Source: Sinorhizobium americanum | GTDB lineage: Bacteria; Pseudomonadota; Alphaproteobacteria; Rhizobiales; Rhizobiaceae | NCBI RefSeq assembly: GCF_001651855.1 | Contig: NZ_LNQC01000077.1 | Coordinates: forward strand, 213,371-277,370 | Direction of reading: 5' to 3' | DNA: 64,000 nucleotides | Part shown: positions 1 through 8,588 of the stretch, piece after piece | Layout: every line of letters begins with the position of its first letter | Position numbering within the stretch: the first letter of the stretch is position 1 | Translations under genes and position numbers: made by a program | Notes under the pieces: generated by a model | Told to the model about the DNA's origin: nothing | What the model saw: only the letters and a program-made list of their open reading frames with translations | Databases searched by the model: none

Positions 1-273
1 GTTTCGGAGACGGATCGCAAGGCGATCAGCGACGCGATCGCAGCGCTGAAGACCGCTGTCGAAGCGTCCGAGCCGGACGCCGAGGACATCAAGGCGAAGA
101 CCAACACGCTCATGGAAGTCTCCATGAAACTTGGTCAGGCGATCTATGAAGCTCAGCAGGCCGAAGCGGCGCACGCGGATGCCGCCGCCGACGCCAAGCG
201 CGACGGCGACGACGTCGTCGACGCCGACTACGAGGAAGTCAAGGACGAGGACGACCGCAAGCGTTCGGCATAA
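1..273 (+). CDS. dnaK: Chaperone DnaK, C-terminal fragment
   Basis: This open frame runs in from the left edge and encodes the last 90 residues of an Hsp70 chaperone. What is visible is the helical lid and the disordered acidic tail, rich in Ala, Asp and Glu and ending DDRKRSA. Hsp70 binds unfolded peptides in an ATP cycle driven by DnaJ and GrpE in the cytosol. The assignment rests on the lid sequence (residues resembling MEVSMKLGQAIYEAQQ) and on dnaJ following in the same direction 288 bp later. The ATPase and substrate domains lie outside the window. A strong terminator follows the stop codon, so dnaJ probably has its own promoter or depends on read-through. Confidence 0.95.
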   Translation, partial: VSETDRKAISDAIAALKTAVEASEPDAEDIKAKTNTLMEVSMKLGQAIYEAQQAEAAHADAAADAKRDGDDVVDADYEEVKDEDDRKRSA

Positions 274-294
274 GCCCGCCTCGATCGAACAGCG

Positions 295-322
295 AAGCCC
301 GGGAGCGATCCCGGGCTTTTCT
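295..322 (+). terminator. Rho-independent terminator after dnaK
   Basis: A perfect 9-bp stem (AGCCCGGGA / TCCCGGGCT) with a GCGA tetraloop is followed by TTTT. It begins 22 bases after the dnaK stop codon. Confidence 0.85.
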
Positions 323-561
323 GTATCGCTGAGGCCCGCGCGGCGAGATGAAAGCCTGCCCGTGAGGCGGGCAGGCAAACGCATTACGAGGCGATAACGT
401 CGGGAAATGGTGCGGGAACACCATTATTCCCGACAAAAAACCACGCGGACGCCATTTGGCCTATGGTATCGCGCTTCAAGGTTTACTAAATCCTGTGGCA
501 AGATAATCGAGGTCGAACCCTTCGCGCTGGCAAGCCTTGTCAACTGGACAACCGTTGAAGC

Positions 562-1701
562 ATGAAACGTGATCTTTACGAAACGCTTGGCGTTCAAAAA
601 AACGCGGACGAGAAGGAGCTGAAAAGCGCCTTCCGTAAACTGGCGATGAAATATCACCCGGACCGCAACCCCGGGGACCAGGAAGCGGAAAAGTCCTTCA
701 AGGAAATCAACGAGGCTTATGAAACGCTGAAGGACCCGCAGAAGCGGGCCGCCTACGACCGCTACGGCCACGCGGCCTTCGAGCAGGGCGGCATGGGAGC
801 CGGCTTCGGCAACGGGTTTGCCGGCGGCGGCGCCAGCGGCTTCTCGGACATTTTCGAAGATATCTTCGGCGAGATGATGGGCGGCCGGCAGCGCCGCTCT
901 TCGGGCGGCCGCGAACGCGGTGCGGATCTTCGCTACAATATGGAGATCACTCTCGAGGAGGCCTTTTCCGGCAAGACGGCACAGATCCGCGTGCCGACTT
1001 CGGTCACCTGCGACGTCTGCACCGGTTCCGGTGCGAAGCCGGGCACCAGCCCGAAGACTTGCGCCACCTGTCAGGGCTCGGGCCGCATCCGCGCCGCCCA
1101 GGGCTTCTTCTCGATCGAACGCACCTGCCCGACCTGCGGCGGCCGCGGTCAGACGATCACCGATCCCTGCACGAAATGTCACGGCCAGGGCCGGGTTACC
1201 GAAGAGCGCACGCTATCGGTCAACATCCCGACCGGCATCGAGGACGGCACCCGCATCCGCCTCTCCGGCGAGGGCGAAGCGGGGCTGCGCGGCGGTCCGC
1301 CCGGCGACCTCTATATTTTCCTGTCGGTCAAGCCGCATGAATTCTACCAGCGCGATGGCGCCGATCTCTATTGCAGTGTGCCGATCTCGATGACGACGGC
1401 CGCCCTCGGTGGCAAATTCGACGTCACCACGCTCGACGGCACGAAATCGCGCGTCACCGTGCCGGAGGGCACCCAGGCCGGCAAGCAGTTCCGCCTGAAG
1501 GGCAAGGGCATGCCGGTGCTGCGCTCCAACCAGACGGGCGACCTCTATATCCAGATTCAGATCGAGACGCCGCAGAAGCTCACCAAGCGGCAGCGCGAAC
1601 TCCTGCAGGAGTTCGAGCAGATCTCGTCGAAGGAAAACAATCCGCAATCGGCGGGCTTCTTCTCCCGCATGAAGGATTTCTTCGATACGCTGAGCGAGTA
1701 A
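562..1701 (+). CDS. dnaJ: Chaperone DnaJ (Hsp40)
   Basis: The 379-residue protein is the co-chaperone that delivers substrates to DnaK and stimulates its ATPase. An N-terminal J domain carries the essential HPD at residues 32-34. A Gly/Phe-rich linker with a DIFEDIFGEM stretch follows, then a zinc domain with four CxxCxGxG repeats (CDVCTGSG, CATCQGSG, CPTCGGRG, CTKCHGQG) around residues 150-210, then the two C-terminal substrate-binding domains. Length and domain order are those of a full class I DnaJ. It lies downstream of dnaK, as in most alphaproteobacteria. Confidence 0.97.
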   Translation: MKRDLYETLGVQKNADEKELKSAFRKLAMKYHPDRNPGDQEAEKSFKEINEAYETLKDPQKRAAYDRYGHAAFEQGGMGAGFGNGFAGGGASGFSDIFEDIFGEMMGGRQRRSSGGRERGADLRYNMEITLEEAFSGKTAQIRVPTSVTCDVCTGSGAKPGTSPKTCATCQGSGRIRAAQGFFSIERTCPTCGGRGQTITDPCTKCHGQGRVTEERTLSVNIPTGIEDGTRIRLSGEGEAGLRGGPPGDLYIFLSVKPHEFYQRDGADLYCSVPISMTTAALGGKFDVTTLDGTKSRVTVPEGTQAGKQFRLKGKGMPVLRSNQTGDLYIQIQIETPQKLTKRQRELLQEFEQISSKENNPQSAGFFSRMKDFFDTLSE

Positions 1702-1715
1702 TCTCTCTCAAGTTT

Positions 1716-1838
1716 GCCCCTCTCCTCGAGTTTTAACCCGAGGATTACCCCTCTTGCCGTTCTGACGGGGAGAGGGGACTGAGCAGGCGCCGCGCGTCCC
1801 CTTCGCCCCGCTGGCGGGGAGAAGGTCGCGGCAGCGGA
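1716..1838. repeat. RIME-like intergenic palindromic element
   Basis: The space between dnaJ and the convergent DUF2182 gene is filled with paired inverted segments: CCCCTCTCC near 1717 pairs with GGAGAGGGG near 1768, and CTTCgCCCCG...CGGGGaGAAG spans about 1800-1826. The mosaic of short palindromes resembles the RIME-type repeats of Rhizobiaceae. The stems could also terminate transcription from both sides. Confidence 0.5.
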
Positions 1839-1875
1839 ATGTGGGCGACACGCGCACGCGCACCCTGCGGAAGGC

Positions 1876-2757
1876 TCAGCCCAACACCACAGCCAATTGC
1901 CAGATGCCAACGACGATGAGCCCCGTGCCCGCAACGCGGGAAAGAAGACGCCCGGCCGGCAGCAGCTTTTCGGCCAGCACGAAGACAGCGATCGCGGCGA
2001 TCCACAGCACATTCATGATGCCGCCGACGAACAGGAGGCCCATCAGCGCCCAGCAGCAGCCGACGCAATAGAGCCCGTGGCGGTAGCCCAGCCTCACGGC
2101 ACCGCCCGGATTGCTGCGGAAGCCGCCGTGCCGCTGCAGGAAGACGATCGGCGCCTGGCATTGGGTCAGGCAGGCATCCTTGAGCGGCGTCCATTGGTAC
2201 AGGCCCGCGACGATCAGCACGATGCCGCTGAAGAGACGACTGGCGCTTGCGAGCGCCGGGGTCAGCAGCGTGCCTTCGATCAGCCATTGCCCGAGCGTCG
2301 CGACCAGCGCAAAACCGGCCCAGGCCATGAGATAGCCGCCGGTGAAATAGCCGGCCGAAGCGAAGGGCTTGCCGTCGCGGAGGCTCTGCCGTCCGACGCG
2401 GGCATAGAGAAGGATCATCGGCGACGCCGAAGGAAGCATCATGCCGACCATCATCACCACCCACATGGTCAGGGTGAAGGCGGCTTCGACGGCGCTCCAA
2501 GGGCGCGGTGAAATGCCGAGCATTGCGTCGAGCGGACCGGCCGTCGTGCCGCTTCCCATGTCCATATCCATGTGCATGCCGGTCTCCATCGGCATGGCTC
2601 CGTCGGTGCCCGTCGCGGGCATCGGCATGCCGTCCATGTCCATGCCGGCGGCAAGCCACAGGATGTAGATCCAGGAGACAACCGCCAGCATAGCGATCGC
2701 CGCAGCGACGATCGCCCGGTCCCGGCGCAACAGGGATTCGAGCGTCGCGTTGGTCAT
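1876..2757 (-). CDS. DUF2182 multi-pass membrane protein, putative metal-binding
   Basis: The 293-residue protein begins with a cytosolic segment and a transmembrane helix. A Met/Asp/His-rich loop follows at about residues 38-70 (MDMDGMPMP, METGMHMDMDMGSG), then several more hydrophobic helices. Met- and His-rich periplasmic loops usually bind copper or similar soft metals, so this family is annotated as a predicted metal-binding membrane protein. It starts 4 bp after the stop of the upstream DUF1326 gene, and the two families are frequently paired. The molecular function is not established. The Met-rich loop is the only strong mechanistic clue. Confidence 0.8.
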   Translation of the reverse strand: MTNATLESLLRRDRAIVAAAIAMLAVVSWIYILWLAAGMDMDGMPMPATGTDGAMPMETGMHMDMDMGSGTTAGPLDAMLGISPRPWSAVEAAFTLTMWVVMMVGMMLPSASPMILLYARVGRQSLRDGKPFASAGYFTGGYLMAWAGFALVATLGQWLIEGTLLTPALASASRLFSGIVLIVAGLYQWTPLKDACLTQCQAPIVFLQRHGGFRSNPGGAVRLGYRHGLYCVGCCWALMGLLFVGGIMNVLWIAAIAVFVLAEKLLPAGRLLSRVAGTGLIVVGIWQLAVVLG

Positions 2758-2761
2758 GATG

Positions 2762-3397
2762 TCAATGCACCACGCCGCGTTCGGTCATATGGATCCTGGC
2801 GAAATGGGCGTGCGAATCCGCCAGCGAGAGCGGCAGGACACCGGTCGTATCGGCCCAGCCCCGCCCCATCTCGCAAGTGTCGTATTCAAATCCGTGCGGC
2901 AGGTTCAGGCGGGCACGGTGCTCATCGCCGGTCACCGGATTGACGATCGGCTCGCCGCGCGCCTCGATCCATCCCGGCACACGGACGCGCGCCGTCCGCT
3001 TCTCGATGTCGACCTCGAAGTCGATCGGGGCGAAGACCGGATCGTGGAACGTCTCGAAGGTCGTCGAGAACACCTGGAAGAAGGTCGCACCGGGTTCGGT
3101 GTCCTGGCCGCTCATGATGCGCAGCAGCGCTTCGCGTTGCGCGTCCGAGGCGCGCTCGTCGACGATCGGCACCACTTCGCCCCTGCCCTCGTGGATGGCA
3201 CCCGGCCAGGCGACGATCATCCCGCACCTCAGGCCATCCAGGCGCGTATCGCCGTAATGGCCTTCCTCGATCTCGATCACCCCCACGGCGCTGCAATGCC
3301 CTTGCGTCGGCAGGGCATTGAACTGGCAGGGGCAGCCATAGGCGCAATTGCAATGAATGAATTCGCGGCCCTTGATCGTCCATTTGACGTCCGTCAT
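2762..3397 (-). CDS. DUF1326 domain protein
   Basis: The 211-residue soluble protein begins with a Cys-rich segment, FIHCNCAYGCPCQF, at about residues 13-26, a plausible metal site. No signal peptide is seen. It is first in a two-gene unit with the DUF2182 membrane protein, 4 bp apart. The pairing of a Cys-cluster protein with a Met-rich membrane protein suggests a metal-handling function, probably copper, but that is inference from composition. Confidence 0.8.
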   Translation of the reverse strand: MTDVKWTIKGREFIHCNCAYGCPCQFNALPTQGHCSAVGVIEIEEGHYGDTRLDGLRCGMIVAWPGAIHEGRGEVVPIVDERASDAQREALLRIMSGQDTEPGATFFQVFSTTFETFHDPVFAPIDFEVDIEKRTARVRVPGWIEARGEPIVNPVTGDEHRARLNLPHGFEYDTCEMGRGWADTTGVLPLSLADSHAHFARIHMTERGVVH

Positions 3398-3575
3398 CTA
3401 CCCCTCCCGAAATCAGAACGAGTAAGCTGTCAACCGCCTCGCATGCAACCATATCATCAGTGACGGGAATATACTCCCGACCACGAATGATGCCAACGGC
3501 GCGAAGTGCCCATGCGCCGCACCATTTCTGGACGAGTCGGGTCGGGAGGCAGCTTCGGCGAGCTGCGGCGCCGTC

Positions 3576-4580
3576 TCAGCCGATGAGATCAACAGCGTAG
3601 TAGGAGAGGGCCGAAATCAGCGCGGCCGCCGGCATCGTGATCACCCAGGCGACGACGATGTTGCCAGCGAGACCCCAGCGCACGGCCGAGACGCGCCGGG
3701 CCGACCCGACGCCGATGATGGCGCCGGTGATCGTGTGGGTCGTCGACACCGGAATGCCGAGCCAGGTCGCGGCAAACAGCGTGATGGCGCCACCGGTCTC
3801 GGCACAGAAACCCTGCATCGGATTGAGCTTGGTGATCTTCGATCCCATGGTGTGGACGATCCTCCAGCCGCCGAACAGGGTGCCGAGCGCGATCGCCGCC
3901 TGGCAGGTGATGACCACCCAGAAGGGCACGTGGAATTCCGGCCCGAGATAGCCTTGCGAAAACAGGAGCACGGCAATGATGCCCATCGTCTTCTGGGCAT
4001 CATTGCCGCCATGGCCGAGCGAATAGAGCGACGCCGAAACGAATTGCAGGCCCCGGAAGGTGTTGTCGACGGCAAACGGCGTCTGGCGCACGAACAGCCA
4101 GGAGACGATCAGCACCAGCAGGAGCGCGAGCACGAAGCCTATCCCCGGCGACATGACGATGGCGCCGGCGGTCTTCAGGAGGCCGGACCAGACGATGGAG
4201 CTAAAGCCGGCCTTTGCAAGGCCTGCGCCGACAAGGCCGCCGACGAGGGCGTGCGAAGAGCTCGACGGAATGCCGAAGACCCATGTCAGGATGTTCCAGA
4301 CGATGGCACCGATCAACGCCGCGAAGATGACCTGCGGCGTAACGATCCCGGGATCGATGATCCCCTTGCCGAGTGTCTCGGCCACATGCAGCCCGAAGAA
4401 CAGAAAGGCGATGAAGTTGAAGAATGCGGCCCACATGACGGCATATTGCGGCCGCAGCACCCGTGTCGACACGATCGTTGCGATCGAGTTCGCCGCATCG
4501 TGCAATCCGTTGAGGAAGTCGAAGAACAGCGCGACTCCGATGAGGCCCACAAGCAGCGGGAAGGCGAGTGTGGCATCCAT
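3576..4580 (-). CDS. pit: Low-affinity inorganic phosphate transporter Pit
   Basis: The 334-residue integral membrane protein of the PiT family carries the duplicated signature seen in these proteins: GLHDAANSIATIVSTRVL near residue 25 and GGNDAQKTMGIIAVLL near residue 200. PiT proteins import phosphate as a metal-phosphate complex with protons. The start codon overlaps the stop of the DUF47 gene at 4580. This is the orfA-pit arrangement known from Sinorhizobium, where the operon is active in phosphate excess and repressed by PhoB on starvation. The Pho box upstream of the DUF47 gene fits that. Confidence 0.95.
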   Translation of the reverse strand: MDATLAFPLLVGLIGVALFFDFLNGLHDAANSIATIVSTRVLRPQYAVMWAAFFNFIAFLFFGLHVAETLGKGIIDPGIVTPQVIFAALIGAIVWNILTWVFGIPSSSSHALVGGLVGAGLAKAGFSSIVWSGLLKTAGAIVMSPGIGFVLALLLVLIVSWLFVRQTPFAVDNTFRGLQFVSASLYSLGHGGNDAQKTMGIIAVLLFSQGYLGPEFHVPFWVVITCQAAIALGTLFGGWRIVHTMGSKITKLNPMQGFCAETGGAITLFAATWLGIPVSTTHTITGAIIGVGSARRVSAVRWGLAGNIVVAWVITMPAAALISALSYYAVDLIG

Positions 4581-5224
4581 CAGACGTTCTCGATCACGAT
4601 GCCGCTGATCTCGTTGGCAACATCCTCGAAGCGATCGACGACCTTCTCCAGCTCGCCATAGATTTCGCTGCCGATGATGTAGGCCATGGGATTGCTGCTG
4701 CCATGGCGCTTGAAGAGATCCTTCAGGCCCTGCTCATGCAGTTCGTCGGAGCGACCTTCGACGCGGGTGACCTCTTCGGCGATCGTGCTCAGGCGGTGCG
4801 CATTGGCGCCGATCCGGTTGAGGAGCGGAATGGCCTCGGCGACGAGCTGGGCAGCCTCGACGACCGCGGCGCCCATCGCCTGCATGCCGGGATCGAAGCT
4901 CTTCTGTTCGTAGAGCCGGATGGTCTTCACCGTCTTGTGCATCATGTCGATCGCATCATCCATCGACTGGATGAGATCCTTGATGTCGCCGCGGTCGAAG
5001 GGCGTGATGAAGCTGCGGCGCACCGCAAGCAGGACCTCGCGGGTGATCCCGTCGGCCTCGTCCTCGAACTGGACGATGCGGTCGCAATGGCGCTCAAGAT
5101 CCGGCCCGCCGGCGAGCAGCGCGTTCAGCGCCTCCGCCGCCCCCATGACCGTGCGCGAATGCTGTTCGAAGAGATCGAAGAAGCGATCTTCACGGGGGAG
5201 GAGCTTGCGAAACAGGCCGAGCAT
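4580..5224 (-). CDS. DUF47/PhoU-like phosphate transport regulator
   Basis: The 214-residue all-helical protein is of the PhoU-related DUF47 family (TIGR00153 type), the usual partner of Pit. It has the helical repeats with acidic metal-binding clusters typical of the family, for example CDRIVQFEDEADGITREVL at about residues 48-66 and DSMDDAIDMMHKTVK-like residues after residue 80. It is first in the operon with pit, with overlapping stop and start codons. It presumably modulates Pit activity at the inner membrane. Confidence 0.92.
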   Translation of the reverse strand: MLGLFRKLLPREDRFFDLFEQHSRTVMGAAEALNALLAGGPDLERHCDRIVQFEDEADGITREVLLAVRRSFITPFDRGDIKDLIQSMDDAIDMMHKTVKTIRLYEQKSFDPGMQAMGAAVVEAAQLVAEAIPLLNRIGANAHRLSTIAEEVTRVEGRSDELHEQGLKDLFKRHGSSNPMAYIIGSEIYGELEKVVDRFEDVANEISGIVIENV

Positions 5225-5246
5225 CAGCGATCCATTCGGTTGTGGA

Positions 5247-5264
5247 TTGTCATGCGGCTGTCAT
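5247..5264. promoter_or_regulatory. Pho box (PhoB site) upstream of DUF47-pit
   Basis: The sequence TTGTCAT-GCGG-CTGTCAT is two 7-bp half sites with a 4-bp spacer. It matches the PhoB consensus CTGTCATNNNNCTGTCAT at 17 of 18 informative and spacer positions. It lies 23-40 bp upstream of the leftward DUF47 start, on the opposite strand to that gene. Position near the start and the reversed orientation suit repression. Confidence 0.85.
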
Positions 5265-5436
5265 ATTGTACCTGCACGCCCATGAAAAGTTCCCGTTCAG
5301 CGGAAAATTGGGGCTTTTCCCCGCCGTTCGGCGCATGGCACGGCCACGGGACCGGCCCGTCCCCGGGACGACCTTTTCACCTTGCCTTCTCCGAGCTTTC
5401 GTCCTACCTGACAGGCACGTCGAATTCGGACCCGCA

Positions 5437-6561
5437 ATGCCCCACAAGGTCTATCTCACCCGCCTGAAACTCAATGATTTTCGCAATTATGCGACGCTGT
5501 CGCTCGAACTCGACCAGCGGCATGTGGTGCTGACCGGCGAAAACGGTGCAGGCAAGACCAATTTGATGGAGGCGATCTCCTTTCTCTCGCCGGGCCGGGG
5601 GCTGCGCCGCGCGGCTTACGCGGATGTCGCCCGGGTGGGCGCGGCGGACGGCTTTTCGGTTTTCGCGGCGGTCGAGGGAATGGACGGACCGGTGGAGATC
5701 GGCACCGGTACGGCTGGCGCGGAAGAAGGCCAATCGCGCCGCCTGAGGCTCAACGGCACGCCGGCCCGCACCGTCGACGAACTCACCGACCATCTGCGCG
5801 TGCTTTGGCTGACGCCGGCGATGGACGGGCTGTTCACCGGCCCATCCTCGGATCGGCGGCGGTTTCTCGATCGTCTGGTGCTATCACTCGATCCCGAGCA
5901 TGGCAGACGCGCCAGCGAGTTCGACCGCGCGATGCGCAGCCGCAACCGGCTGCTCTCGGAATTCCGGCCTGATCCCGCCTGGCTGACCGCGATCGAGCGC
6001 GAAATGGCAAGCTTGGGCGTCTCGATGGCGCTTGCCCGGCTGGAAATGCTCGGCCTGCTGACGGCGCTTGTGGAACGCAACCAGGACGGCGGCAGCTTCC
6101 CGTCCGCCAGCCTGTCGCTTGCCGGCTTTCTCGACGATTGTCACGGCCTGCCCGCCTACGATCTCGAAGAGCGCTATTTCTCGAGGCTCATCGACGGCCG
6201 CGCCCGCGATGCGGCGGCCGGCCGGACGCTCGACGGGCCGCACCGCAGTGATCTCCTGATCCGCCACCGGGAAAAGGACATGGAGGCGGAGCGCTGCTCG
6301 ACCGGCGAGCAGAAGGCGCTGCTCGTAGGCCTCGTGCTCGCCCATGCGCGGCTCGTCGGCGACATGACCGGGCACGCGCCGGTGCTGCTGCTCGACGAGA
6401 TTGCCGCCCATCTCGATCAGGGGCGGCGGGCTGCTCTCTTCGACCGCGTCGACGAGCTCGGTGGCCAGGCCTTCATGACCGGGACGGACCGGGCGATGTT
6501 CGAGGCGCTCGGCGAACGGGCCTGTCATCTGACGGTTGCAAGCGGCCGCGTATCGGCGTGA
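5437..6561 (+). CDS. recF: DNA replication and repair protein RecF
   Basis: The 374-residue SMC-like ATPase acts at single-strand gaps to help RecO and RecR load RecA. The start at ATG 5437 gives the conserved opening VYLTRLKLNDFRNY. The reading frame is open further upstream but has no family similarity there. Walker A is GENGAGKTN at about residues 35-43. The signature region is STGEQKALLVGLVLAHARL and Walker B is VLLLDEIAAHLD near the C-terminus. It sits between the divergent pit operon and moeB. Confidence 0.96.
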   Translation: MPHKVYLTRLKLNDFRNYATLSLELDQRHVVLTGENGAGKTNLMEAISFLSPGRGLRRAAYADVARVGAADGFSVFAAVEGMDGPVEIGTGTAGAEEGQSRRLRLNGTPARTVDELTDHLRVLWLTPAMDGLFTGPSSDRRRFLDRLVLSLDPEHGRRASEFDRAMRSRNRLLSEFRPDPAWLTAIEREMASLGVSMALARLEMLGLLTALVERNQDGGSFPSASLSLAGFLDDCHGLPAYDLEERYFSRLIDGRARDAAAGRTLDGPHRSDLLIRHREKDMEAERCSTGEQKALLVGLVLAHARLVGDMTGHAPVLLLDEIAAHLDQGRRAALFDRVDELGGQAFMTGTDRAMFEALGERACHLTVASGRVSA

Positions 6562-6619
6562 CGTCCGCCCTAGCCCACGGGCTCAGAATACGCCTCGCAG
6601 GTATCCCACGGAGACGGAC

Positions 6620-7381
6620 ATGACCGAAACGGCACTCGACTCATCGGAAATCGCGCGTTACGCGCGCCATATCGTGCTACCCGAGATCGGCGGCGCCGGG
6701 CAGCAGAAGCTGAAGGCCGCACGTGTGCTGCTCATCGGCGCGGGCGGGCTCGGCGCCCCGGTGCTGCAGTATCTCGCCGCGGCCGGTGTGGGCCGGCTCG
6801 GCATCGTCGACGACGACGTCGTATCGCTCTCCAACCTGCAGCGCCAGGTCATCCACGCCACCCGCGATATCGGCCGGCCGAAGGTCGAAAGCGCCGCGGC
6901 CGCGATCGCCGACCTCAACCCGCATGTGGAGGTCACGCCGCACGCGCTGCGTCTCGCGCCCGAAAACGCCGAGGCGATCTTCCGGCAGTACGACCTCGTC
7001 GTCGACGGGTCCGACAATTTCGATACGCGCTATCTGGCGGCGGACACGGCGGAAGCGGCACGGGTCCCCCTCGTCACCGGCGCCGTCGGGCGCTTCGACG
7101 GCTCCGTCACAGTGTTGAAACCCTACGAGGCGGACGCCGAGGGGCACCCCAATCCCTCCTATCGCGATCTCTTCCCGACGCCGCCACCGCCGGGCGCGGT
7201 GCCAGCCTGCGCCGAGGCCGGCGTGGTCGGGGCGCTCACCGGCGTCATCGGCACACTGCAGGCGATGGAAGCAATCAAGCTCATCACCGGCACCGGCGAG
7301 CCACTCGTCGGCCGCCTGCTGCTCTATGACGGCCTCGCGGCCAGCTTCAGCACGATCCGCTACCGGCGCGGCCGGGGTTGA
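6620..7381 (+). CDS. moeB: MoeB/HesA-family adenylyltransferase (molybdopterin synthase activating)
   Basis: This 253-residue E1-like enzyme adenylates the C-terminus of a ubiquitin-like sulfur carrier such as MoaD or ThiS. The nucleotide loop is LIGAGGLGAPVLQYLAAAG near residues 37-55, followed by the DDDVVSLSNLQRQ Arg-finger segment and the VPACAEAGVVG loop. The start at 6620 follows a GGAGACGG ribosome site. Compared with E. coli MoeB it stops early, and the zinc CxxC pairs are absent (YRDLFP, and the C-terminal CPxC is missing). It could therefore serve ThiS or another carrier instead. Confidence 0.88.
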   Translation: MTETALDSSEIARYARHIVLPEIGGAGQQKLKAARVLLIGAGGLGAPVLQYLAAAGVGRLGIVDDDVVSLSNLQRQVIHATRDIGRPKVESAAAAIADLNPHVEVTPHALRLAPENAEAIFRQYDLVVDGSDNFDTRYLAADTAEAARVPLVTGAVGRFDGSVTVLKPYEADAEGHPNPSYRDLFPTPPPPGAVPACAEAGVVGALTGVIGTLQAMEAIKLITGTGEPLVGRLLLYDGLAASFSTIRYRRGRG

Positions 7382-7559
7382 GGGGCGGGATGGAGACGCT
7401 CCGCCTCGTCCGGGTTCGCCTGGTGACGACGATCGGATCATAGGGCGACGGAGCGCCGCTTTAGCGCGGGAACCGGTCGGCCATCGCCGCGACCGCCTCC
7501 CGCTCGGCAAGGAGGATCCACACAACAGACCGTCGCGATTGACGATGGTGACGGGCCGC

Positions 7560-8003
7560 TCAAGCTTCGACGAAGGCCTTGATATTCTGGGCCTGGATCT
7601 CCCATCCCTTCTCGTTGCTGCAGATCACCTCCTCCCGCCGCTCCTCCGGCAGCGAGCCGAAGCCCGATTCGGTGATCGTCAGATGCGTACCCTTCGTCGT
7701 CGGTTTGAGGTGGAATTCGACGCGCGTCGAAGGTGCGCTCGAAATATCGGCATTCGGATCATCGGAGTGCGGCCAACGAAAGGCGAAGAGTCGCGGCGCC
7801 TCCATCCGCTCCGTTACCGATGTCCACTCGATGCCCTCGTGGCCGGGATAGGTGATTTCACCCGTGGTGATCTGACCGACGACGAAGGGGCCGCCGAGCT
7901 TGACGCGAAACCACTCGCCGAAGGCCTCATGATCGGTGAGCGCGCGCCACACCCTTTCGATCGGAGCTGCCAGTTCGATGCGCTTTTCGATGCTGTCCTT
8001 CAT
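7560..8003 (-). CDS. SRPBCC (AHSA1-like) domain protein
   Basis: The 147-residue cytosolic protein has the START/Bet v1-type fold, recognisable from IELAAPIERVWRALTDHEAF at residues 9-28 and the late GWEIQAQNIKAF helix. Members bind hydrophobic ligands or Hsp90, but the ligand cannot be predicted. Many such genes are paired with an ArsR regulator, and none is visible next to it. The 178 bp to moeB hold a short leftward open stretch ending EREAVAAMADRFPR that looks like a gene remnant, but it has no start codon. Confidence 0.85.
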   Translation of the reverse strand: MKDSIEKRIELAAPIERVWRALTDHEAFGEWFRVKLGGPFVVGQITTGEITYPGHEGIEWTSVTERMEAPRLFAFRWPHSDDPNADISSAPSTRVEFHLKPTTKGTHLTITESGFGSLPEERREEVICSNEKGWEIQAQNIKAFVEA

Positions 8004-8027
8004 GCTCTGTCCTCCGCGACCTTCGGC

Positions 8028-8303
8028 TCAGCCCGGCGCTTCGCCCGGTCGCGCCGTCAGCCTGTTCTCGACGCTCTGGACGCCGATCACCGAGGCCGCC
8101 GCCTCCCCGGCGCAGGCGATGTCCGCTTCGCGCGGCACCGTACCGGACAGGACGACCATGGTGCCGAGGGCGATCACGTCCATGTCGCTCGTGTCGATGA
8201 AAGTCGCGTAGCGGAGGAAGCGCAGGACCTTCTGCGCCAGATCGTCGTCGGTCAGGTGCGGGTCGTCGTCCTTGTGCGAATAGGTCCGATGCTCGCTCGA
8301 CAT
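8028..8303 (-). CDS. BON-domain protein
   Basis: The 91-residue protein consists of a single BON domain, a phospholipid- or ligand-associated fold with a central conserved Gly. Here this appears as VIALGTMVVLSGTVPREAD followed by the VIGVQSVENRL ending. I chose the ATG at 8303, after a AAGAAG ribosome site. The frame is open another 126 bp upstream, but that part does not look like protein. No signal peptide is apparent, so a cytosolic location is likelier than the periplasmic one of OsmY. It is probably a stress protein, but its role is unknown. Confidence 0.75.
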   Translation of the reverse strand: MSSEHRTYSHKDDDPHLTDDDLAQKVLRFLRYATFIDTSDMDVIALGTMVVLSGTVPREADIACAGEAAASVIGVQSVENRLTARPGEAPG

Positions 8304-8588
8304 TCTTCTTGACCCCGTCTTCGGGCGCAACGCTTTGTGACGGCTTAATGTTCCGGGCGCAAATCGTCGCCGCAGCACTTCGAGTTGCTGCATGTTTTTC
8401 GTGGGATTGGCTACGGTTGAAGGAAACATGCAGTAGGCCGCTGCCTTGCCTCCACGGTCAAAACGGGTCTATGCCTGCTCTGCATGAATCACAGATGCGC
8501 GACTCCGGGCGCGCTCCCCTCCGGCCCGCTCGCGGGAACCGATCGCAATCGGTCGGATCAAGCCAAAATTTCGTGATAAGGCTGGCGC

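Noticed and set aside
7382..7559. A short leftward open stretch ending EREAVAAMADRFPR between moeB and the SRPBCC gene
   Set aside because: No start codon or ribosome site; at best a remnant, so not listed as a gene.
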